The notes under the pieces: generated by a model
What the model saw: the letters and a program-made list of their open reading frames with translations, nothing else
Told to the model about the DNA's origin: nothing
The model's database searches: none
Program-made: the position numbers and the translations under genes
In this document: piece after piece, positions 36,361-46,013 of the stretch
Numbering within the stretch: the first letter of the stretch is position 1
How the letters are laid out: the number at the start of each line of letters is the position of its first letter
Source of the DNA: Acidiphilium sp.
Lineage (GTDB): Bacteria; Pseudomonadota; Alphaproteobacteria; Acetobacterales; Acetobacteraceae
Length of the DNA stretch: 64,000 nt
Assembly (NCBI GenBank): GCA_028688905.1
Contig: JAQTXH010000006.1
Location: 106,518-170,517, forward strand
Reading direction: 5' to 3'

Positions 36361-36475
36361 GCACGGGAACGTGCCCCGCAGCAGCCAAGGATGGTTGCGG
36401 CGACAGTTCGGAGCCTCGGCTCCACCGCCCAGAATCGCGCGCCAATGAAGGCCGTTTCGCGGAATTTTATTCCGC
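36361..36475 (+). promoter_or_regulatory. Nitrate-operon leader with ANTAR-type hairpins
   Basis: Four hairpins stand in series. The first is GCACG-GGAA-CGTGC at 36361-36374. The second is GCAGCC-AAGGAT-GGTTGC at 36381-36398, whose six-base loop has the A1 and G4 of ANTAR targets. The third is GGAGC-CTCG-GCTCC at 36410-36423, a possible attenuator stem without a T-run. The fourth is GCGGAAT-TTT-ATTCCGC at 36459-36475, just before the ribosome site. NasT encoded upstream should bind the second hairpin. Confidence 0.6.
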
Positions 36476-36487
36476 CGGAGTGCGACG

Positions 36488-37720
36488 ATGAGCCTATCTC
36501 GTGATAAATCCTTTCTCAAGGCGGGCCACTGGCCAACCCTGGTTGCCGCTTTTCTGTATTTCGACATGAGTTTCATGATCTGGGTGCTGCTCGGGCCACT
36601 CGCGGTCCAGATCGGCGCGGCACTCCACCTCAACCCGGCGCAAAAGGGCTTCATGGTGGCACTCCCGGTGCTGGCCGGTGCTTTGCTCCGCATCGCCGCC
36701 GGCTTTGCGGTCGATCAGTTCGGTGCCCGCATTACCGCCATCGTCGCCCAGGTCATCGTGATCGCCGGCCTCGCCTTTGTCGGCGTCGAGGGCATCACCT
36801 CATACGATGAAGTGTTGGCGGTCGGCCTGTTGCTCGGCATCGGTGGTGCATCCTTCGCCATCGCCTTGCCGCTCGCCTCGCGCTGGTACCCACCGGAACA
36901 TCAGGGCACCGCAATGGGCATCGCCGGTGCTGGCAATATCGGCACCGTGGTCACCGCCCTGGTCGCCCCCGGCCTCGCCCTTGCGATCGGCATCAGCGGG
37001 GTGTTCGGCGTCGGCGCGGTCATCATGGCCGCCACCCTGATCGCTTTCGCCTCGATGGCGAAAAACCCGCCCTCCTATCGCTTTCCTCAACCGCTCGGCC
37101 ATTACTTCAAAGTGTTGCGGGCCGCCGATACCTGGTGGTTCATGGGGTTCTACGGCGTCACCTTCGGCGGCTTCGTCGGATTGTCGGCGGCCCTCACCCT
37201 GTATTTCCATGGCGTGTACGGCCTCAGCCCGGTCCATGCCGGCTTCGCCACCGCCCTTTGCGCCTTCGTCGGCGGCTCGATCCGCCCCTACGGCGGCTAT
37301 CTGGCCGATCGGATCGGCGGCATTCGCGTCCTCTCGGTGCTCTATTTGGTCGCCGCCGCCGCGCTGATCGTGCTCAGCCTGGGAATCGGCTCGTTCTGGC
37401 CCGCCCTCGCGGTGTTCATCGTGGTGATGGCCGCCTTCGGCATGGGCGACGGCGCGATTTTCCAGTTGATCCCGGTGCGCTTCGGCCGCGAGATCGGCAC
37501 CGTCACCGGCTTTGTCGGCATGGCCGGGGGTATCGGCGGGTTCTACCTCGCGTCCAGCATGGGGCTGTCGAAACAGCTCACCGGCTCCTACGGCGCGGGC
37601 TTCATGATTTTCGCCGGCCTCGCCTTGCTCGCCTTTGGTGGCCTGTCGGTCGTCAAGCACCGCTGGCGCGCCGACTTCACCGCCGCCACCGCGGTCGATG
37701 GCATTCCGGTTCGCGTCTGA
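36488..37720 (+). CDS. Nitrate/nitrite MFS transporter (NarK/NasA family)
   Basis: The protein has 410 residues with about twelve membrane helices. The N-terminal FLYFDMSFMIWVLLGPLAV, then GIGGASFAIALPLASRWYP and GNIGTVVTALVAPGLA (nitrate signature region), place it in the nitrate/nitrite porter family. GGAG lies seven bases before the ATG. It is the first structural gene behind the hairpin leader and supplies nitrate to the reductases downstream. Confidence 0.92.
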   Translation: MSLSRDKSFLKAGHWPTLVAAFLYFDMSFMIWVLLGPLAVQIGAALHLNPAQKGFMVALPVLAGALLRIAAGFAVDQFGARITAIVAQVIVIAGLAFVGVEGITSYDEVLAVGLLLGIGGASFAIALPLASRWYPPEHQGTAMGIAGAGNIGTVVTALVAPGLALAIGISGVFGVGAVIMAATLIAFASMAKNPPSYRFPQPLGHYFKVLRAADTWWFMGFYGVTFGGFVGLSAALTLYFHGVYGLSPVHAGFATALCAFVGGSIRPYGGYLADRIGGIRVLSVLYLVAAAALIVLSLGIGSFWPALAVFIVVMAAFGMGDGAIFQLIPVRFGREIGTVTGFVGMAGGIGGFYLASSMGLSKQLTGSYGAGFMIFAGLALLAFGGLSVVKHRWRADFTAATAVDGIPVRV

Positions 37721-37749
37721 TCAGTCTGAACTGACGAAAGGTTAGTCCC

Positions 37750-40194
37750 ATGGATGGTTCCAACATTCCTAAACCCCGCCTTGTGGTTGTCGGCAACGGC
37801 ATGGCCGGGATGCGCACGGTCGAAGAGATTCTCGCTCTCGCCCCCGGCTATTTCGACATCACCGTGTTCGGCGGCGAGCCGCAGCCGAATTACGACCGCA
37901 TCATGCTCTCGCCCCTGCTTGCCGGCGGCAAGCGTTTCGCCGACATCGTGCTGAACGATTACGACTGGTACGAGGCGAACAATATCCGCCTGATCGCCGG
38001 CGAGCATGTCGATTGGATCGACCGCAAAGACCGCATCGTGCGCGGTGCCAAGGGCAGCGAAGTGCCTTACGACATGCTGCTGCTCGCCACCGGCTCCAAC
38101 CCCTTCGTCCTGCCGATCCCTGGTGCGGACAAACAGGGCGTGCAAACCTTCCGCACCGTCGCCGATGTCGAGGACATGCTGGCGGTGGTCAAACAGGGCA
38201 CCAAAACCGTCGTCATCGGCGGCGGCCTGCTCGGGCTGGAAGCCGCCCACGGCCTCAATCTGCGCGGTGCCGACGTGACGGTGATCCACTTGATGCCCAC
38301 GCTGATGGAGCGCCAACTCGACGCTTCCGCCGCCCATCTGCTCGAACGCGCCTTGACCAAGCGCGGCATGACCATTCTTACGGCCACCGAAACCGCCGCA
38401 TTCGAGGGCGATCAACGCGTCACCGCTGTCCGCCTCAAGGACGGTACCGAAATCCCGACCGAACTGGTGGTGATGGCGGTCGGCATCCGCCCCAACGCCG
38501 GGTTGGCCCGCGCCGTCGGCCTGGAGTGCAATCGCGGCGTGAAAGTCGATGACTGGATGCGCACCTCCGACCCCGAGATTTTCGCGATCGGCGAATGCGT
38601 CGAGCACAACGGCCAGGTATTCGGTCTGGTCGCCCCGATCTGGGAAATGGCGAAGGTTGCCGCGCGAACCATGGTCGGCACCCAGGGCATCGGCTTCGCG
38701 CCGGTCGCCAGCGTCACCCGCCTGAAAGTCTCTGGCGTGGACATGGTCTCGGCCGGTGCCTTCATGGGCGACGCGACGACCGATGACATCGTGCTGCGCG
38801 ATGCCGCACGCGGGATCTACAAACGCCTCGTGTTGCGGGAAAATCGCCTCGTCGGCATGGTCTGCATCGGCGATGCGCGCGACGCCGCCTGGCATTTTCA
38901 ACTCATGAAAGACGAAACCGACGTCGAGGACTTTCGTGACACGTTGATTTTCGGCCCGGTCAGCGATGGCCCGTCCAGCCCCGATGGTGCCGTGCTCGCT
39001 TTGCCCGATACCGCCGAAATCTGCGGTTGCAACGGCGTTTGCAAAGGCAGGATCACCACCGCGATCGCCGAATTCGGCCTCGCCACGATCGAGGATGTCC
39101 GCGCCAAGACCAAAGCATCATCTTCCTGCGGTTCCTGCACATCTCAAGTTGAAGCGCTGCTGCGGGCGGCACTTGGGGATACCTATGCCCCCGCAGCCGT
39201 CAAACCGATGTGCAAATGCACCGATCTGTCGCATGACGAGGTGCGCCGCCGCATCATCGGCGGTGAACTGAAATCGATCCCCGCCGTGATGCAGGCGCTT
39301 GAATGGCACACGCCGGATGGCTGCGCCTCCTGCCGCCCGGCACTCAACTATTACCTCATCTGCGCCTGGCCCGGCGAATATGTCGATGATTCGCAATCGC
39401 GCTTCGTCAACGAACGGATGCACGCCAACATCCAGAAGGACGGCACCTTCTCGGTGGTGCCGCGCATGTGGGGCGGGTTGACCAATTCCCGCGAATTGCG
39501 CGCGATCGCCGATGTGGTCGATAAATATTCCATTCCTGAAGTGAAAATAACGGGTGGTCAGCGTATCGACATGCTCGGTGTTAAACGCGAAGACCTCACC
39601 GCCGTCTGGCGCGACCTCAACGCCGCTGGCCTGGTTTCCGGCCACGCCTACGGCAAGGCGTTGCGCACCGTCAAAACCTGCGTCGGTTCGGAATGGTGCC
39701 GCTTCGGCACGCAGAATTCAACCGCGATGGGGGTGGCGCTCGAACGCATGTCCTGGGGCGCATGGTCGCCGCACAAGTTCAAAATGGCGGTATCCGGCTG
39801 TCCGCGCAATTGTGCTGAAGCCAGCATCAAGGATTTCGGCGTGATCGCGACCGAAGCGGGTTGGGACCTGATGGTCGGCGGCAACGGCGGCATCAAGCTG
39901 CGCGGCACCGATCTGCTGTGCAAAGTCACCACCGCGGACGAGGTGATCGAATACTGCGCGGCCTTCATGCAGGTCTATCGCGAGGAAGCGCGTTACTTCG
40001 AGCGCACCGCGCCCTGGATCGAGCGTGTCGGCATCGAATACGTGCGCCAACGCGTCGTCGAAGATCACGACGGCCGCCGCTTGCTTGCCGCGCGGTTTCA
40101 CCATGCGCAGACCTTCGCGCAGTTCGACCCCTGGGCGGAGCAGGCCACCGGCCCGGAGCCGGCGAAATATCACCACGTCGCGGAGTTGGTGTAA
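37750..40194 (+). CDS. nirB: Assimilatory nitrite reductase large subunit
   Basis: The protein has 814 residues. The FAD/NAD(P)H domain starts LVVVGNGMAGMRTVEEIL. BFD-like [2Fe-2S] segments follow (CGCNGVCKG, SSCGSCTSQVEAL, and a second PDGCASCRPALNYYL). The siroheme/[4Fe-4S] domain has TCVGSEWCRFGTQNS and SGCPRNCAEASIKDFG, giving the four cluster cysteines. It reduces nitrite to ammonium with six electrons. Its TAA stop shares one base with the nirD ATG. Confidence 0.96.
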   Translation: MDGSNIPKPRLVVVGNGMAGMRTVEEILALAPGYFDITVFGGEPQPNYDRIMLSPLLAGGKRFADIVLNDYDWYEANNIRLIAGEHVDWIDRKDRIVRGAKGSEVPYDMLLLATGSNPFVLPIPGADKQGVQTFRTVADVEDMLAVVKQGTKTVVIGGGLLGLEAAHGLNLRGADVTVIHLMPTLMERQLDASAAHLLERALTKRGMTILTATETAAFEGDQRVTAVRLKDGTEIPTELVVMAVGIRPNAGLARAVGLECNRGVKVDDWMRTSDPEIFAIGECVEHNGQVFGLVAPIWEMAKVAARTMVGTQGIGFAPVASVTRLKVSGVDMVSAGAFMGDATTDDIVLRDAARGIYKRLVLRENRLVGMVCIGDARDAAWHFQLMKDETDVEDFRDTLIFGPVSDGPSSPDGAVLALPDTAEICGCNGVCKGRITTAIAEFGLATIEDVRAKTKASSSCGSCTSQVEALLRAALGDTYAPAAVKPMCKCTDLSHDEVRRRIIGGELKSIPAVMQALEWHTPDGCASCRPALNYYLICAWPGEYVDDSQSRFVNERMHANIQKDGTFSVVPRMWGGLTNSRELRAIADVVDKYSIPEVKITGGQRIDMLGVKREDLTAVWRDLNAAGLVSGHAYGKALRTVKTCVGSEWCRFGTQNSTAMGVALERMSWGAWSPHKFKMAVSGCPRNCAEASIKDFGVIATEAGWDLMVGGNGGIKLRGTDLLCKVTTADEVIEYCAAFMQVYREEARYFERTAPWIERVGIEYVRQRVVEDHDGRRLLAARFHHAQTFAQFDPWAEQATGPEPAKYHHVAELV

Positions 40195-40541
40195 TGGACG
40201 GCAATTTGGCCGAACTGGCCTATATCGACATCGCGGCCCTCGACGATATCCCTTTGCGCGGTGCCCGCACCGTCGCGACCGCTCACGGTAATATCGCGGT
40301 TTTTCGTACCGGGGACGACGCGGTATTCGCCTTGCGCGATTCCTGCCCGCATCGCGGCGGTCCGATCAGTCACGGCATCGTCCACGGCCATGGCGTGACC
40401 TGCCCGCTGCACAACTGGGTGTTTTCGCTCGAAACCGGTGCGGCGGTCGGCGAAGATGCGCCCTGCATCGCCCGCTTCCGCGTTCGGATCGAAGGCGACC
40501 GTATTCAGCTCGACATCGCCGGTCCGATCGTCGCGCCATGA
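40194..40541 (+). CDS. nirD: Nitrite reductase small subunit (Rieske type)
   Basis: The protein has 115 residues. Rieske [2Fe-2S] ligands are visible in CPHRGGPIS and CPLHNWVFSL. It starts inside the nirB stop (TAATG) and overlaps the nitrate reductase gene by four bases. It is the small partner of NirB in NAD(P)H-dependent nitrite reduction. Confidence 0.95.
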   Translation: MDGNLAELAYIDIAALDDIPLRGARTVATAHGNIAVFRTGDDAVFALRDSCPHRGGPISHGIVHGHGVTCPLHNWVFSLETGAAVGEDAPCIARFRVRIEGDRIQLDIAGPIVAP

Positions 40542-43165
40542 ACACCACCTGTCCCTATTGCGGGGTCGGCTGCGGCCTGATCGCGGGCAAGGACGGCCTG
40601 ATCGGCGACCCCGATCACCCAGCCAACCGTGGCAGGCTGTGCGTCAAGGGTGCCACCCTTGGCCTGACACTCGATGATCGCGACCGGTTGACGACGCCAA
40701 CGATCGGCGGTCGTATCGTCCCCTGGTCCGAAGCGCTCGGCCTCGTGGCCCATCGGTTTTCTCAAGCCATGATCGAGCACGGCCCCGATTCCGTCGCTTT
40801 CTATGTTTCCGGCCAGTTCCTGACCGAAGACTACTACGTCGCTAACAAATTGATGAAGGGTTTCATCGGCAGCGGCAATATCGATACCAATTCCCGCCTC
40901 TGCATGGCCTCGCCGGTCGCGGCCCATATCCGCGCCTTCGGTGAAGATCTCGTGCCCGGTGTGTATGCCGATTTCGACGAAGCCGACCTCATTTTGTTCG
41001 CCGGCTCCAATGCCGCCTGGTGCCACCCGGTGCTGTTCCAGCGCGCACTCCGTGCCCGGGATGCGCGCGGCACCAAAATCGTGGTGATCGACCCGCGCCG
41101 CAGCGCGACCGCCGAACTGGCCGATCTACACATCCCGGTCGAACCCGGCGGCGACCTCGCCTTGTTCGCCGCCCTGCTCGGCAACTGTGCCGAACGCGGC
41201 GCGCTCGATCCTGAATTCATCCGCCGCCACACCAGCGGCTGCGATGATGCCCTGATTGCCGCCCGCACCGCGCATCACGGCATCGATAACGATCTGTTCA
41301 GCGAACTCGCCGATCTGGTCGGCAGCACACCGCGCATGATCACGGCGTTCTCCCAGGGCGTCAATCAATCCGCGATCGCGACCGACACGATCAACGCGAT
41401 CATCAACCTTCATCTCGCCACCGGCCGGGTCGGCAAGCCGGGGGCAAGCCCCTTTTCACTGACCGGCCAACCCAACGCGATGGGCGGCCGCGAAGTCGGC
41501 GGTCTCGCCAACCAACTCGCCGGCCATCTCGCCTTCGACAATGCCGCGCACCACGATCTGCTCGCGCGCTTCTGGTCCGCTCCCAACCTCGCCACCAGGC
41601 CCGGCCTGAAAGCGGTCGACCTGTTCGATGCCGTGCATGATGGAAGGATCAAAGCGCTCTGGATCGCCGGCACCAACCCGGCCGAATCCCTGCCACGCAG
41701 CAACCATGTCCGTGAAGCGATCGAGCGCTGCCCGACGGTGGTTGCGGCGGATTGCTGGCCCACCGCCACCACCGCGCGCGCCCATATCGTGCTGCCCGCC
41801 GCCGGCTGGTCGGAAAAAGACGGCACCGTCACCAATTCCGAACGCCTGATCTCGCGCCAACGCGCGTTCCGAAATGCCCCCGGCGAGGCGAAGCCCGACT
41901 GGTGGATGTTCGCCGAACTCGGCCGCCGCCTCGGCCACGCCGCGGCGTTCGATTTCCCTAACGCCGCCAGCATTTTCCGCGAGCACGCCGCGTTATCCGC
42001 CTTTGAAAACAATGGCGAACGCGTCTTCAACCTTGCGGCCCTCGCTACCATTCCCGACGAGGATTACGACGCGCTCCGCCCGCTGCACTGGCCGATCACC
42101 CAGGGCGATCAACGCCTGTTCGCGGATGGAAGCTTCAGCACACCCAGCCGGCGCGCCCGTTTCGTCACGCTCGGCCCGCCGCTCCCAACCCCCGAGGCCA
42201 CCGATACCGCTATCCTCAATACCGTTACCCTCAATACTGGCCGCTTGCGCGACCAATGGCACAGCATGACCCGCACCGGCCGCGTGCCGGAACTGATGGC
42301 GCATCGCGAGGCCGCATCGCTCGAAATCGCTCCGGAAGATGCCGCCCGGCTGGGCATCGCGGCGGGCGATCTGGTCGAGATCGGCAGCGGCCACGGCAAG
42401 GTCACGCTGCCCGCGCTCCTGGCCCCCGGTCAGGCCCCCGGCACCGTATTCGCCGCCATGCACTGGACCCAGGATCAAGGCAGTGCCGGCACCGTCAATC
42501 AACTGATCGGCAGTGCGTGCGATCCGCTCTCCGGCGAGCCTGCCTATAAACATGGCCGGGCCAGCCTTAAAAAAGTCGAAACGCTCTGGCACGGCATCGC
42601 CCTCGGCCGCATCCCGATCACCGCCAACGTCATCCCCGCGAGCGGAGCCATCTGGTCACGCACGCCGCGCGCCAACGGCCTGATGCACCTTCGCTTCACC
42701 GGCGTCGCCAACTTCGCCGCCGGGGCCACCTGCCGCTCGGTTGCCGCCATGCTGCTCGACCTGCCGGAACTCATCGAAACCGTCGACTATGCGGATATCA
42801 AGCGCGGGGTCTTCCGCCTCGCGGTGATGCAGGGCAGCACGGTCCAACTTCTGCTCCACGTCGCGCGCGACCCGAAAACCCTACCCTCGATCGAGGCGCT
42901 GGAACAACGCTTCGCCCAGACCTGGGCCGAACCCGAGGCCGGTGCCCTGTTGATGGGCCTCGGCACCGCCCGCCCCGTCGCGAAGGGGCGCATCGTCTGC
43001 GTCTGCCATCAGGTCACCGAACCCGCCATCCGCACCGCCATCGCATCCGCCGGCCTCACCACGGTCGAGGCGATCGGTATGGCCACCAAGGCCGGCACCG
43101 GGTGCGGTTCGTGCGTTTCCGAACTCAAGGGGTTTCTCCGCCATGAACTCGTCGCCGCTGAATAA
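40538..43165 (+). CDS. nasA: Assimilatory nitrate reductase catalytic subunit
   Basis: The protein has 875 residues. The N-terminal [4Fe-4S] cysteines are CPYCGVGC and GRLCVKG. The molybdopterin domains contain NSRLCMASPVAAH, GSNAAWCHPVLFQ and the C-terminal dinucleotide-binding part (NTVTLNTGRLRDQWHSMTRT). An extra BFD-like [2Fe-2S] domain closes the protein (VCVCHQV ... GTGCGSC), as in NasA/NasC of other alphaproteobacteria. There is no FAD domain, so electrons come from a separate donor. Its 3' end overlaps the next gene by 23 bases. Confidence 0.95.
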   Translation: MNTTCPYCGVGCGLIAGKDGLIGDPDHPANRGRLCVKGATLGLTLDDRDRLTTPTIGGRIVPWSEALGLVAHRFSQAMIEHGPDSVAFYVSGQFLTEDYYVANKLMKGFIGSGNIDTNSRLCMASPVAAHIRAFGEDLVPGVYADFDEADLILFAGSNAAWCHPVLFQRALRARDARGTKIVVIDPRRSATAELADLHIPVEPGGDLALFAALLGNCAERGALDPEFIRRHTSGCDDALIAARTAHHGIDNDLFSELADLVGSTPRMITAFSQGVNQSAIATDTINAIINLHLATGRVGKPGASPFSLTGQPNAMGGREVGGLANQLAGHLAFDNAAHHDLLARFWSAPNLATRPGLKAVDLFDAVHDGRIKALWIAGTNPAESLPRSNHVREAIERCPTVVAADCWPTATTARAHIVLPAAGWSEKDGTVTNSERLISRQRAFRNAPGEAKPDWWMFAELGRRLGHAAAFDFPNAASIFREHAALSAFENNGERVFNLAALATIPDEDYDALRPLHWPITQGDQRLFADGSFSTPSRRARFVTLGPPLPTPEATDTAILNTVTLNTGRLRDQWHSMTRTGRVPELMAHREAASLEIAPEDAARLGIAAGDLVEIGSGHGKVTLPALLAPGQAPGTVFAAMHWTQDQGSAGTVNQLIGSACDPLSGEPAYKHGRASLKKVETLWHGIALGRIPITANVIPASGAIWSRTPRANGLMHLRFTGVANFAAGATCRSVAAMLLDLPELIETVDYADIKRGVFRLAVMQGSTVQLLLHVARDPKTLPSIEALEQRFAQTWAEPEAGALLMGLGTARPVAKGRIVCVCHQVTEPAIRTAIASAGLTTVEAIGMATKAGTGCGSCVSELKGFLRHELVAAE

Positions 43166-43931
43166 CGCCACGATCCATCCCGTCATCCTCGCCGGTGCCG
43201 GGCCGGGCGATCCGGACTTGCTGACCGTCAAGGCTCATAAAGCGATCCGCACCGCCGATGTCATTCTGCACGATGCCCTGGTCGATCCGCGCATCCTCGC
43301 CCTCGCCACCACCGCAACCCTGATCAATGTCGGCAAACGCTGTGGCCACCACACGATGAAACAGCACGAAATCAACGCCCTTCTGGTCCGCGAAGCCCGC
43401 ACCGGTGCGCGCGTGCTGCGTCTCAAAGGCGGCGATCCGATGATCTTCGGTCGCGCCAATGAGGAAATCGCCGCATTGCGTCAGGCGGGCATCGCCCTCC
43501 AGATCATCCCCGGCATCACCGCCGCCACCGCCGCCGCCGCTTCGGTTCAGGCGTCGCTCACCGTGCGCGGCATCGCCCGCGCCGTCACGTTTATCACTGG
43601 TCACGGCAGCGACGGCACGCTCCCTGAGCAGGATTGGGCCGCTCTCGCGCGCCTGCGTTCGACCCTCGTGTTCTATATGGGGGCGCGCCACGCCAGCCTG
43701 ATTGCCGATCGCCTGATCGAAGCGGGACTCGACCCCGCGACGTCCAGCGTCATCGTGATGAACGTGAGCCGCCCCGACGAAGCGCGCCGCACCGGCCGCC
43801 TGATCGACCTCGCCGACGGCATCGCCGCCGCTGACCTCACTGCCCCGGCGCTGATCCTGATCGGCACCGCGCTCGAAGTGACCGCCCAGCCGGCACGCGG
43901 CGTGACCTGTAGGGTGAACGTCATCGGTTGA
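43143..43931 (+). CDS. cobA: Uroporphyrinogen-III C-methyltransferase
   Basis: The protein has 262 residues. SUMT motifs are visible: AGPGDPDLLTVKAHKAIRTA, LKGGDPMIFGR, ITAATAAAAS and VTFITGHG. It makes precorrin-2, the precursor of siroheme needed by the nitrite reductase encoded two genes upstream; no oxidase/chelatase (CysG) domain is attached. It overlaps nasA by 23 bases, so it belongs to the nitrate operon. It could also feed B12 synthesis. Confidence 0.94.
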   Translation: MNSSPLNNATIHPVILAGAGPGDPDLLTVKAHKAIRTADVILHDALVDPRILALATTATLINVGKRCGHHTMKQHEINALLVREARTGARVLRLKGGDPMIFGRANEEIAALRQAGIALQIIPGITAATAAAASVQASLTVRGIARAVTFITGHGSDGTLPEQDWAALARLRSTLVFYMGARHASLIADRLIEAGLDPATSSVIVMNVSRPDEARRTGRLIDLADGIAAADLTAPALILIGTALEVTAQPARGVTCRVNVIG

Positions 43932-44167
43932 TCGGCCGCGCACGCATATTTACGTCTTGGCTGCACGCAGCGTGTCCAGCGCCGCTTTGTATGACGCATA
44001 ATGATCGGCCTCGTCGGTGGCGATCGTCGTTGAGCTTGTTCGGCATGCCAGTCTCTTGATGGCATCCCGCGACACGCAATCAAAACGCGAACGGTTCATG
44101 GTAAACATAATCGTAGGTATATTCGCACACAAAGGCCATAATGCTGAGGATCCCCTCATTTTCACTT

Positions 44168-44267
44168 GAGCCTGATCGATTAAGGACGAACAGGCTCTCT
44201 CTATTTTTGCGAGCAATTTCATTGCTTGGGGTTGCCGCAGGGGCGTCAACCTCAAGCAATATTTCTA
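44168..44267 (+). repeat. Dispersed palindromic repeat, copy 3
   Basis: The copy runs from GAGCCTGATCG through GGACGAACAGGCTC, TTTTTGCGAGCAATTTCATTGC and GGTTGCCGCAGG to AATATTTCTA. The second stem (ATTGCTTGGGGTTG with CAACCTCAAGCAAT) has one mismatch. The final CTA is the stop codon of the cytochrome b561 gene. The stretch 43932-44167 has no recognised gene. Confidence 0.85.
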
Positions 44268-44873
44268 ACGTCTGACTCCCGAAATTCTATGCAAAACCGC
44301 CATGCCGAGATGCCCCCACCAGAACAGCCAGACAAATTCGCCAACGTAGTCGTGGATTTTCTTCGGCCACTGGTAAATGTGCGCGGGTGCGGCAACGCCG
44401 AACGACGGGATCAGGAAGAACATGAGAAATCCCGTGATGGCCATTCCGCTGATCACGAGGAGTCCCAGTCCATGCACCAGGCCGGGCAGTCCTCCCCGCA
44501 TGCCGTTGGGGGGAAACTTCCCTTTCGCCAGCCCGGCGATGTCGGGACTGATATTTTGCACGTATGGGCCATCGAACGGAAAAAGATGGCCACGAAGCTG
44601 CCGGTTGCGGGCGATGAGTGACCAAAGCACCACCAGGAGGAGTGCGGTCGCCATGCCCGACCACATATGGGCATGAAACAGGAGATGGCGAAATTCATCG
44701 TGGCCGTGGGCTTTCCAGATTTTCTTCATGTATCGCTCGCTGAAGAGCTGGAACGTAACGAGGATAATCAGCAGGCCATGAACGATCCTGAAGCCTAGCG
44801 GGAAGCGCGGTTGAACGGAATCGTCTTGCGTTGTGCCTGCCGTATGCATGGCATCACCGGTCGCTATGGTCAT
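44265..44873 (-). CDS. Cytochrome b561-family membrane protein
   Basis: The protein has 202 residues with four or five membrane helices and histidines at heme-ligand positions (RIVHGLLIILV, LLFHAHMWSGMA, LVHGLGLLVISGMAITGF, WWGHLGMAVLHRI). This is the bacterial b561 fold, which moves electrons between quinol and periplasmic partners. It is the last gene of a minus-strand cluster, 10 bases after a beta-propeller gene. Its partner is probably one of the exported proteins in this cluster. Confidence 0.88.
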   Translation of the reverse strand: MTIATGDAMHTAGTTQDDSVQPRFPLGFRIVHGLLIILVTFQLFSERYMKKIWKAHGHDEFRHLLFHAHMWSGMATALLLVVLWSLIARNRQLRGHLFPFDGPYVQNISPDIAGLAKGKFPPNGMRGGLPGLVHGLGLLVISGMAITGFLMFFLIPSFGVAAPAHIYQWPKKIHDYVGEFVWLFWWGHLGMAVLHRISGVRR

Positions 44874-44883
44874 GACATTAACC

Positions 44884-45936
44884 TCAGAACGACTTCAAAA
44901 CAGGCTGATAGACCAGTACCGCTTCGTCGTTGCCGGCGTAGACGAAAACATCGTGGTTGGCCGGGTCCACGGCACCGGTATGGGTCTTTCTGAATCCGGT
45001 CGAGACGAAGCCCACCAGCTTCCGGGTCCGCGCGTTATAGACATTGAAGCCAGCAGCATCGCTCTCGAACCCGTAGACCAGTTGCAGCCCAGGATCGAAC
45101 GCCATCTCGTCCGCCCCTGCGCGCGCCGGCAGATGGGCTTCAATTTTCAGCGTCCGGCTATCGAGGGCATAGATGCCGTCGCGGTCCGTGGCGACCCAGA
45201 TCGAATGGGTTTGCGGGTCGTAGATCTGCCCCTTCGTTTGGGCAATTCCGCGCCCGACCCGCAGGCTCGATGCCGGGCTGACATCGACCGCGCGGGTGAT
45301 CCGATCTGTGTTCAGGTCGATCTCGTCTTCCCAACTGTCGTCGGGAATGAACAATTCGTTTTTACCCGAAACCAACATGCCGATGTCCGGACCGCTGCCG
45401 CGTTTCGGGGTCAGGGCGATCTTGCCAATAAATTTCGGATCGGCACCGAGTGTGTAGATATCGACCCAGTTGTCGTCATCCATCGCGACATAGAGTTTAC
45501 CTAACTTCGGGTCGGCCCAGATCCCGTCGGGCGAGGTTCCCACCGTCGGGATCGTCTTGACCACACGCCAGGTCTGCTTCGAGACCACTGTGATGAAGTC
45601 ATGTTGATGCGCTCCATGGCCGGTATTCGATGTCCAGTAGACATAATGACGGCCAAAGGCTTCGCCGGCGGGCCGGGTGATGCCGTGCCGGATCACCGCG
45701 ACGATCTTGTCGTCCTTGGCCGAAATAACGACGCCACCGCCATCGCCCTTGCCCATCGAGACATAGACGTCGTCGTTGCCGGGATCGAAACTGACCACAT
45801 CGCCGCTTCGATCGGTGGTTGGCAGCGGAATGACGCTGACCAGACGATAGAACACCGAGTCGGCGCGCGCGACCTGGGGCGTTGCGACGATCGATAACAT
45901 GGCGAAGGCGAGAAACGCGAGATTGACGCGAGGCAT
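44884..45936 (-). CDS. Exported YncE-like beta-propeller protein
   Basis: The protein has 350 residues. The signal peptide ends at ATPQVARADS. Repeated blades of the YVTN/40-residue type follow (VVSFDPGNDDVYVSMGKGDG, GTSPDGIWADPKLGKLYVAM, DPQTHSIWVATDRDGIYALD, AVDPANHDVFVYAGNDEAVL). Family members bind ligands or DNA in the periplasm. It lies between a Tat phosphoesterase and cytochrome b561, so it probably acts in the same periplasmic process. Confidence 0.88.
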   Translation of the reverse strand: MPRVNLAFLAFAMLSIVATPQVARADSVFYRLVSVIPLPTTDRSGDVVSFDPGNDDVYVSMGKGDGGGVVISAKDDKIVAVIRHGITRPAGEAFGRHYVYWTSNTGHGAHQHDFITVVSKQTWRVVKTIPTVGTSPDGIWADPKLGKLYVAMDDDNWVDIYTLGADPKFIGKIALTPKRGSGPDIGMLVSGKNELFIPDDSWEDEIDLNTDRITRAVDVSPASSLRVGRGIAQTKGQIYDPQTHSIWVATDRDGIYALDSRTLKIEAHLPARAGADEMAFDPGLQLVYGFESDAAGFNVYNARTRKLVGFVSTGFRKTHTGAVDPANHDVFVYAGNDEAVLVYQPVLKSF

Positions 45937-46013
45937 GCGGTTTATTCCCGAGGTGAGGTTGATCCCGAGGTGGGTTGGCGGTGATGCCCGCCTGGAGGCG
46001 GCTACGCGGGCGA

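Noticed and set aside
43950..44255. Minus-strand frame ending TDEADHYASYKAALDTLRAAKT, vaguely like a transposase core
   Set aside because: Its start lies inside dispersed repeat copy 3 and the resemblance to transposases is too weak to call.
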